Below are positions 56,261 through 64,000 of a stretch of DNA of 64,000 nt, piece after piece (position 1 is the first letter of the stretch; each line of letters begins with the position of its first letter). The notes beneath the pieces are model-generated. The model was not told the origin of the DNA, searched no databases, and worked only from the letters and a program-made list of their open reading frames with translations. The stretch is from NCBI GenBank assembly GCA_037952775.1, contig JBANAY010000003.1, forward strand, positions 6,944,001-7,008,000, in the 5' to 3' direction. A program made the position numbers and the translations under genes. This stretch comes from Clonostachys chloroleuca. Lineage: Eukaryota > Ascomycota > Sordariomycetes > Hypocreales > Bionectriaceae.

Positions 56261-57825
56261 CCTATATATTAGTTCCTACACATGCATATTCGGGAGAAGA
56301 AAGATAGTATAAAGTGAAACGAAATAAGTTGCCTTGTGTTTTATTTAAATCGGTAGATCATGTATTCGGATGAATAATCCGAAAAGCGATATATAAGAGG
56401 CTCAAGTTCGCTTACCAGACCTTTTATAGTTCTATTCAAAACGCAAAGTAATGGCAAGGATACATGGAAGCTACGACTTAAAACACATTGCTCATTTGAT
56501 GATCTGGTGATTTGATGAAGACATGTGATCATCCATTTGATTTGGTGAATGTCCCTCCATCGGGCGATCAATAGTTATTCCAATAATTGAATTCCTGTGC
56601 CACTATCTGCTAGCTTCACTCTTTTGATAGGTGGCTTTGCCACCTCGATTTTGAGTTCTCCGATATCTCGCCAACTGCCAGCCACCTCTCACACCCATCC
56701 CCATCCACTCACACCAGTGGAGGCTGCCAGTGCCACTCTTTATTTCTCCATACATGCAGGAGAGTGCTTTGTGGTCTAGAACGCAGGCTGTACGAAATGT
56801 ACCCTAGCCTCGGTCCTTGTAAGCCACGTTGTCCTACAAAACTTTATTTTAATTAATCTTGAAGTGAAAACTTTATTACTTGATTACTTAGTATTGGCGG
56901 CACGTGTCAGATATGCCACCTCTGGGTGGCGGCATCAACCACTTCGCTTGGATGGACCAAGGTAGGGCAAATTATACCATCGTTCCACCCTTAGAGCTGA
57001 CGTGGGATAATATTTGTTACAAGCCATGTAAAAAGCGAGGGTTGGTGAGTAAGGGATAAGTAAACACACTTACAATAAGCTCAAAGGTGATTTATGAGAT
57101 GGTCTCGATGATTCCAGACCGTCCAAGTGGATGATACAGCTAAGTTCCCCATGATTGAACGAAAAGCAAGGGTTAGTTATTACGCGATTGGATGTGCACA
57201 TAGGGAACGCCTCTCAGAAGTTTGGTGCTGCCACGCCAATACGAGAAGATGATATTCAGGCAAGAGTATTGCCATATTTCCAATCAGCTATTGACCTACA
57301 TTGTTTTTACAGAAATCCATGTATAGAAAGAAAAGATTGATTAATGCGATTCGTCGTTTGCAACCACAGCATCCAGTAAAGCCTCTTCTAAAGTACTGCG
57401 TTGGTCATGCCCGCCGAATCGAAGAAAAAGCTATGTAAAATAGCGGGACAATGCCTAAGCCGAGAAATATCATATTATGGCTTACTGGCCGGTCAATTGA
57501 GTTGAAAACCCGCATATTTGTCTGCACGATGGAAGGCTTCAACTTGTAGCTTTCGTGCTGTCGCGGATTGTCACTCTAAAGCCTATCTATAAACGGCAAT
57601 AGTAAGATTTGAATACAAGTGGACGGACTTTCCGGCCCGGCGATAGTATTTACTTCCAGCTTTGAAAGTCCCACAATATAGATCTAGTATGTCTCTGGAA
57701 TCCTAAGCAATGACTACTAGTGAAGGGGTGGTGATGATACTGTATGTTTGGATGTCAAAATGAATCGGAGCTATGTTGCTGCCTTGTTCCAGGAGTGAGT
57801 AGTTACGGCTAACATCTCTGGCCCT
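56261..57825. other. Intergenic region, no supported gene
   Basis: About 1.5 kb between the Hsp30 relic and the P450 stop codon. Short open frames at 56341-56571, 56597-56779 and 57155-57340 show nothing recognisable. No repeat was noticed. Confidence 0.45.
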
Positions 57826-59615
57826 CTACTCTTTCTCAGCTCGAATAACCTCCGTAAGCTTCACTTTTAAACTACTCTTCTCCCAGAGGATATAAACCTT
57901 TTGAATATTCCAACTGTTACACCCGGGGTCTAATTCAAGATCAAACTTCCAGAGCAAGTGTGTGAGAATGAGTCGCATTTCTGCATATGCCAAGCTATCA
58001 ATGAATGTCAGTTACCTGGTGGTCCTCATCTATTCCAAATTCAGTGCTTCTAAAATCGGGAATACTGACTTTTTGCCAATACAATTCCGGGGGCCGTAAG
58101 AGAATGGTTGAAGAATCGATTTTACGTCGGAAGCATAGAGCGGGTCATTGAGCCAACGCTCTGGGATAAAAGAATCTGGCTCTCGGAAATTCCCCGCTGA
58201 TCGGTATGCCGACCAATGTGGTACGGAAACTGAAGTCTAAGTGTCGGAAGTGTTAGTGAAGGGGGAGTGAGTTGGAGTTTCGACAGCAAGACCTACGTTG
58301 GCCGGGATCCAATACCCCTCTATGAACTCCCCTGCAGCCGGAGCTAGCCTTGGCAAGCCAGCTGGCACAGGAGGATCTACCAAGAACATTTAGTTAGTTC
58401 TTCGGATTTGAGATGTAAGAGAGACTCACACATGCGCAAACTCTCGTTCAGTACAGCCAACAAATACTCTAGTTGGTTCACTTTGCCGAGTGTGATATCT
58501 TCTGCTGACTCGAACGCGGAACGTATCTCCTTGGTGAGCATCTCATACTTATCCCGGTTCTTTAGGAGGAGGAATGTTGCCCCGCTGAGCAGTGTCGCTG
58601 TGGTCTCGCTGCCCGCTAAGATAAGTGAAGCCGAGTTCTCCGTGATTTCAAGCTTGGACATGCCCTTCTCATCATCGTTGTGGCGAAGGATATATGACAT
58701 GAAGTCTTCTCGTACAGTGTTGCCGCTATCGATGCGAGCAAGCGCGGTACGTCGGGAGAATTCCATGTGCTGTTCAGCGCTCTTCCGCGATGAAGGCGGC
58801 ACAAGTACTGTTGCCCACCGCTTCAGCCCGAGTCGTGTCATGGCCTGGCCGTAGGCTACAAACTTCACGCCGTCAAAGATCTTTCGAACCCATGGGTGGT
58901 AGTCCCCGTTCTCAAGGCACCCAAAGGATTTGCCGAACGCAAGGTCACCGATGAGATCAAAGGTGGCAAAGTTGTACCAGGCTACTATGTCAACATCAGC
59001 ACCTTGGCGTGACCTTTCGGTAAGTCCCCGTATAAAAGATTCAATGTAGTGATCCAGAACCTGCTGTTGGTTGCGGAGTGCCTTCTCCGAGAACGCGTGG
59101 GCAATCAATCGGCGCATGCGTCGGTGGCCCTCATTATCAGAGGTGATGATGCTGCGAACAGGACGGTTCTGACGATACATGCGAAGATCCTTTTCAAAGG
59201 TGTCGCTCTCGGCTGTTTTGTGCCCGTAAATCTTCTTCAAGGCATCGTAGGTAATGAACGAGACGTCCTTGGGTGCGAATCTAACAACCGGGCCATAGTA
59301 GTCGTGGAAATCTTTGAGAACGGCGGTCCAGTCTCCTCGAACAAGGTGATAAAGATAAGGAAGCTGAGATATCGCATATAGTTTCGGACCTGGGACCTTG
59401 GCCAATGGGTGAAAAGTAACCCGGTAAATAACAGAGCCAAGACTGTAGAGTCCAATCTATAGACGATGCGTTAGAGAACTCGCCCATATCAACGTGCTCT
59501 GCTTCCTGTATTCCTATAATACGATGTATCAACTCACTGATAGTATGACTATAAATATGACTACGGCTACAGAGCCTGCAGCCATAAGCTGATCGGGCTG
59601 ATGAAGAAGAGCCAT
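57826..59615 (-). CDS. Cytochrome P450 monooxygenase (complete, five exons)
   Basis: Predicted 506-residue microsomal P450. Exons 59615-59538, 59456-58430, 58376-58297, 58236-58070 and 57994-57826 give one continuous frame. Residues 9-26 plus the next exon form the membrane anchor (GSVAVVIFIVILS), followed by the hinge HPLAKVPGPK. Then come the I-helix AGSETTA near residue 310, the K-helix ExxR in LNESLRMYPPVP, the PERW motif in DSFIPERW and the heme-binding loop FSYGPRNCIGK with Cys447 as the iron ligand. All catalytic landmarks are intact. It resembles fungal secondary-metabolism P450s of the class including trichothecene and aflatoxin-type C-hydroxylases, but the substrate is unknown and no backbone synthase is in the window. 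Intron 4 has a GTCAGT donor. Exons 3 to 5 are too short to appear in simple ORF scans. Confidence 0.93.
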
Positions 59616-61377
59616 ATTGGCGGCGGTCTTTTGTGGTGCAAATGTAAATATCCAGTAAAGTAAAACGAGCTATCTGGTAGAATTTCCCTCCAGTTCTGGA
59701 TGTCTTGGCCGGGCTCTCATTTATCCTTTCAAATACTGGGTCTCTTTCACATAACAGCAAATCACGCATAGAGGTTTTGCAATCACTAATTTCTGCAACC
59801 TATCGAGTTCCCCAGCTTCAACTCCCCGCGGTGATTCCGCGGACCCCACGGGATATTCATCTCGAATTGCTTGATTTGGTCGAACAAACGGCTGTCACGG
59901 CCAATCTATTTATGCATGTCTGTACGCATTGCAACTCTATGTAGCATGGTTGCAACATTTACTTGAGTCAATTAATCCTCTCGGCAAGCCAACTCCCGAG
60001 ACGTGAGGTCACCGTGTACTGATCTCCACAACTCGTCCTTCCTGGAGAGGACATAGACGATACGGGCTGACGGATGCCGTCTTATTTCAAGTAGACTAGT
60101 CAATTTTGAGGGGTATTTAACTGGCTTGTGACCTTCCACTTGCATACGTACGTAGTGCCGTGTCTATTTCACATGATCTTGTGCCTCAGTTTGGCCTCTC
60201 CGTTGCCACCCTAGAAATCCCCTCATTATGTGACGTATAGCCTCATTTGCGAAGAGAATCTTCGGATGAGGGTACCCTTACAAGGCCTCCACAAATCTGG
60301 GCGAATCTATCGAACCCATGGACTATTTCCTGAGGTCATCAGTCAACGGATATCACAAGTTTTGGCTACTAACCCCTGCGACATATGTAACCAAACCTGT
60401 CCACTTCGGGGACGCCATAATGCTATTGTGGACTGCTCTTTAGCCTATTTCGTCCGTAGTCTCACATTATGGCCAGGCAGGGCGGGAGTGGTGCTGCACG
60501 ATGCTATGTCTCCCCGGCATATTGACTGCCGAATCTAGCCCGCTAGAACGTACGCATACCGTGGGGTGGCCTGCAAGATGAAGATTTTGTTCTTTCCTAG
60601 GGCTATCCACAGTTAAAGAAAAGCCTTTGTCCAACGACGATTATGATCTGACAATCTTACACTTCTTACTATTATAAGAAGTATCCGATCAGATAGGACG
60701 GGATCGATGTTATCTAAATCAAACCAGGCCTGCAATAAATAAACCGAAATTGGCTCTGTTGACTAAAGTCTTTTGATATCTTCTTTATCGGCCAAGATTC
60801 ATCGCAAAAGGCATCACAAAAAGCTTAGTAGTAACTGAACAGACCGGATAGGGTTGGCAAGGCGGATGAGCATCGTTGTTGTAAGCTCAAACCTCGCCTT
60901 TCCCTTAGAGTAAGCAATCCCTATTGGGCAGGTTAGCCAATGAAAGTTCGGCTTTACGAGTAAGCCAGCATTTTACCAATCAAGATGAGGTCAGAGTAAC
61001 CATCCTTGCCGGAAAAACAAGATGAATCTCCTGATATATTTGACCGCTCAGGCTTTGAATTTAATAATATCCAATTACCTACGTCTAAATATGATGCTAG
61101 CGTAGTTCCATGGCCCTCAACGTGGCATTTCTCACAAGAACATGGGTTTGCTGCGGTCAGAGTCGGAGGCTGAGAATAGGCAGCATCTGTGGGTCTCCTC
61201 TCTACCAAACGCTTAATAACTTACGAACTTCCGTGTAGCAACTCCTCGCGATATTGAGTCCATTTTCAACTACAGCAATATAGCGGCAGTGTGATTAAAG
61301 TCTTTCTGCCCTCTAGACTACGAAGGACTACAATTTGCCAGGACCGGCATTTGTTTTTATACCTCGCAGCTCATATT
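59616..61377. other. Intergenic region, no supported gene
   Basis: About 1.8 kb upstream of both the P450 (minus) and the 258-residue hypothetical gene (plus). Open frames at 60230-60538 and 60954-61208 have cysteines but no recognised pattern. Nothing else seen. Confidence 0.45.
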
Positions 61378-62154
61378 ATGGCAGCCGACCGCCCCCGCCA
61401 TGATGACACAGGTCCCTTTGCGAGTCTCACGCAGGAGCTGTCCTACGGCGGTCCTGGCCCGCAGGAACACGATTTCCGGATGCGCGATACGGACGTTGTT
61501 CTCATAGTTGAAGGTGCCAGCCGCAATCTCCATTTGTTGCACCTACAAAATGTGCGTGTAGACACTGCGTCTGCAGCCAAGGCTGCGGTCGACGACTTCC
61601 TCGGCCATTTGGAGCCGACAGCGCATAACAAAAGGGTAGAGAAGACGGTGTTCCGGAATTTCAGCAAGGTTCACCAGGAGCTTTATAAGTATGTCGCCAG
61701 TGCCCAGGCCGAAGTAGAGGGCTTGCGAGACCAGCTGGAGTGGGTTGACGACACGTTCCCCAGGAGGGACGCCCCAGGGAGCCCTGCCGCAGCCCAGCTT
61801 GACTTTTCAGACAACAATCCCGTCGCTGCGGTCCATGCTGCTTGTCAGGATTTTCTTAAGCAACTGGGGTTGATTAAGGACTCCGACGAGCATATAGAAC
61901 AAAGCAGCAAGGAGAAAAACACCAAGCCGGAGAAGCGGAAGGGGGCGGCGCATACGATGGCGGAGGGCTCTGATCAATATCACCAAGAAGTGTGCACGTA
62001 TATGGAGGAGCAGGCCGAGGGCCGCGGGCTTATCTTCAAATGGTCTGATGGTTCGTATCCTCGCGATTCGTTCCGTCGTAGTGGCTCGCGGATCAGATAC
62101 GATGTGTACTTCCGCGAGGGTGGTGATTGGAGTACTCATTACGGATCTTGTTGA
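61378..62154 (+). CDS. Hypothetical protein, 258 residues
   Basis: Uninterrupted plus-strand frame with coding-like GC-rich third positions, unlike its AT-leaning flanks. Start placed at ATG 61378 (MAADRPRHDD); the frame is open upstream to 61291. The protein is hydrophilic, with a Gly/Pro-containing N-terminus, an alpha-helical middle (KVHQELYKYVASAQAEVEGL could form a coiled coil), a Lys/Glu-rich linker near residue 180 and a C-terminal stretch with aromatic residues (FKWSDGSYPRDSFRR, YDVYFREGGDW). No membrane segment, signal peptide or known motif is visible. I do not recognise the family. Confidence 0.65.
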   Translation: MAADRPRHDDTGPFASLTQELSYGGPGPQEHDFRMRDTDVVLIVEGASRNLHLLHLQNVRVDTASAAKAAVDDFLGHLEPTAHNKRVEKTVFRNFSKVHQELYKYVASAQAEVEGLRDQLEWVDDTFPRRDAPGSPAAAQLDFSDNNPVAAVHAACQDFLKQLGLIKDSDEHIEQSSKEKNTKPEKRKGAAHTMAEGSDQYHQEVCTYMEEQAEGRGLIFKWSDGSYPRDSFRRSGSRIRYDVYFREGGDWSTHYGSC

Positions 62155-62411
62155 GTTAGTCCAGATCAAACACCACAACACCCGTGATCATATATATTAT
62201 TCTTAAGACTATTAGCAATTATTCAAATAATTCCTATCAGAATGGAAGTTAAGCAACCTATAGTGCCAAATAACCAAAAGCATAAAGAACCAATGTCCAC
62301 AGCCCGATTTGTCCAAAATTCATCCACTTCTGGCTTTGAGTCGGAAGAAAATCGCCAAACAAGAAAAAGAAACAACGAAATAGCAAAAGCAATGCTCCAG
62401 AAGAGCAAAAA

Positions 62412-62493
62412 TGCGTAATCTGGGAATCGAACCCAGGGCTCCCCGACGCTGCTCGGATGGCAACGGAGAATTTTACCACTAAACCAATTACGC
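62412..62493 (-). tRNA. tRNA-Gly (anticodon GCC) with 11-nt intron
   Basis: Full cloverleaf on the minus strand: acceptor stem GCGTAAT/ATTACGC with discriminator A, D-arm GTTT AGTGGTA AAAT, anticodon stem CTCCG/CGGGG with loop TTGCCAT (anticodon GCC at 62461-62459), T-arm CTGGG TTCGATT CCCAG. An 11-nt intron (62457-62447) lies one base 3' of the anticodon, the standard nuclear position. Five T follow directly on the transcribed strand (62411-62407), a pol III terminator. Confidence 0.93.
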
Positions 62494-63725
62494 TGTGAAT
62501 TGGTTGATTCGAGTCATCCACAATTCAGTTCTTGGCCAGAGCTCCACGGGCGGCATTCTGCGTCTCAAGCGCATTTCCAGATAATACTCCTCCAAGCTGC
62601 GTGTCTGATAGCTGTTTGAGATGTTTTGGAGGTTGTATTCGATTTTTAGACGGATCATGATGATATTATCCACGAGAATTTAGTTTCCTACATTAATTCA
62701 AATTGCCCTTCCATATATCCTGTATTTTTGAAACAGATGTCGAACTTTTCTCGCTCAGACATTCGAGCCGTCCTTCTTCAGGCGGCCTCTATTTAGCATA
62801 ATCATGACGTGTCAACATATATTTTAGTCAGGATGAATATTCAGGTGAATCCTGCAGCCTGGGTGCATTAAACAGAGAAAGTCTGGCAAGGTACGTCTCT
62901 CTAGGATAGGTGTATGGAAGAGAACAAGGAAGGTAGATTGTTATCGGTTAGGATTAGTGCTCTAGCAACCCTGAAGTAAGATGCAACTGTTCAAGAACTT
63001 ACTATAATCAAGGCAACATGCGTTTTTCAACTATACTTTTAGAACGTAGTATAACTGGTCGACGTTCTAGAATTAGCAATCGAACCACAATGCAAAGAGC
63101 AACGGAACAAGGGCCCCTTGCTATGGTCATGCTTTTGTGATAGAACTAATCGTATGCTAACGCGAAGAAGACTATTGAAGGCGTTAGAAAAGTAGGGCTA
63201 ACCAGTGGTGGCACGAGAGATTCGATTGTAAGATGGAACCTATGAGCAATCCTCGTAGCGATGTATACCAAGCACAGCCAAGATTTGTCGCTAATCTGGC
63301 AAATCAGAGAGTCCCCCCTGAGACATTGATAAAAGGAAAAGGAAAGTCAAGAAAAGACGAACAAAAGAAAAGAATAGTATTCCATAAAATTCATTCATCT
63401 TGTACCGCTATTTTCAGCTGATGTAAAGTAAACTCATGATTGATGTTCTGGTGCTGCTCAGAAGACTCATAACCGGAACTGCTCATTGATGGTGAAAACG
63501 ATGAGTACCGCGTGTCTCAGATATTTCAACATGTGAAAAAGAACTTTCAGGTGGCGGTGACCATGAAACACAGATATTTTCTGGACCATCCTGCGTCTTG
63601 CTTGGGTATTCCCCCAAGACAGGCTCCCATTGCCCACAGTCAAAACCCTTCATGGATGAGGTGCCCTCCACCGATAACGCGTCGTGGTATGGATGGGGTA
63701 GCTGGAAGTTATCTTGATTGGGTAT
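62494..63725. other. Intergenic region, no supported gene
   Basis: About 1.2 kb between the tRNA and the partial gene at the right edge. Open frames at 62673-62488, 63233-63421 and 63512-63748 are short and uninformative. The last overlaps the partial gene's 3' end on the other strand. Confidence 0.4.
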
Positions 63726-64000
63726 TTAGGGCTCGGCAATGTGATTAACAGGCTGTTTTGGTCTCGGCCCATTAAGGTCTTCTCCTGCTTCTCCCGTTTG
63801 GCGGATGTAGTCGTCTATTATGGAATTCTCAGCTTGGGGATATTGGAGAATTGAATGCAATTGCCGAACTGTTGATTCAGTCTCGCTTGAAAACCTCATC
63901 CTGATATATTCAAGAACATGGCCATCATCCCAAGAAAGTGCGAAGTGGGATCGGTCTTCGTAGTCTGGATTAATGAGTAAGGGATTATGCCAATAAGGTA
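63726..64000 (-). CDS. 3' end of an unknown gene (runs off right edge)
   Basis: The minus strand is open from the window edge (first full codon at 63998) to a TAA at 63726-63728, about 90 codons. It ends with phrases such as SHFALSWDDGHVLEYIRMRF, LHSILQYPQAENS and DDYIRQTGEAGEDLNGP. Codon composition looks like coding DNA and the only early ATG is internal, so the start lies outside the window. I do not recognise the family. Confidence 0.4.
   Translation of the reverse strand, partial: PYWHNPLLINPDYEDRSHFALSWDDGHVLEYIRMRFSSETESTVRQLHSILQYPQAENSIIDDYIRQTGEAGEDLNGPRPKQPVNHIAEP

Noticed and set aside
62223..62521. Minus-strand frames spanning the tRNA (62408-62223, 62521-62258)
   Set aside because: They run through a well-formed tRNA gene and its terminator and lack any protein signature.

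Overview
This window looks like a chromosome arm of a filamentous ascomycete (Pezizomycotina, most likely Eurotiales such as Aspergillus or Penicillium). Reasons: genes carry short 50-70 nt introns with GTRNGT donors and CTRAY branch sites; malate synthase, a CCG-9-type trehalose phosphorylase, an Hsp30 relic and a microsomal P450 are fungal in type; and a 25-kb AT-rich block is packed with retroelements whose stop codons sit where CAA, CAG or TGG would be expected, as left by repeat-induced point mutation (RIP). All exon structures were read by hand from splice signals and frame continuity. Family names come from recalled sequence motifs, not database searches.

Layout. (1) 1-10.2 kb: the 5' end of malate synthase, then an UNC-93-like transporter, a medium-chain reductase (MDR), an FMN-dependent luciferase-family monooxygenase and an alpha/beta hydrolase. 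The reductase and monooxygenase are divergent; the monooxygenase and hydrolase converge. This could be a small catabolic cluster. (2) 11.7-21.7 kb: a carbon-metabolism group: trehalose phosphorylase-like GT4 enzyme, L-lactate dehydrogenase-like protein, PEP synthase (with a 1-nt frameshift) and a bacterial/plant-type pyruvate decarboxylase. The last three all act on pyruvate. Two members appear to have lost a key catalytic residue (His to Gln in the LDH, Glu to Gln in the GT4 enzyme). (3) 22.8-23.5 kb: a small three-exon transmembrane RING-H2 protein.

(4) 24.2-49.2 kb: the AT-rich transposon nest. An old, shredded Copia element (about 24.2-36.1 kb) carries a 99-bp TG...CA insertion with a 5-bp target duplication (TSD). 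A full-length 7.66-kb younger Copia follows, with 864-bp LTRs and TSD AATAA. Only 28 bp further lies an inverted solo LTR of the same family, with TSD ATAAT. To the right, two RIP-degraded chromodomain Gypsy elements lie head to head around a 100-N assembly gap. A tandem-repeat patch and a third Gypsy fragment end the block.

(5) 49.2-64 kb: gene-poor flank with a secreted cysteine-rich protein, an 878-aa membrane GT2 glycosyltransferase, an Hsp30-like pseudogene, a complete 506-aa cytochrome P450, an unidentified 258-aa protein, an intron-containing tRNA-Gly(GCC), and the 3' end of an unknown gene at the right edge.
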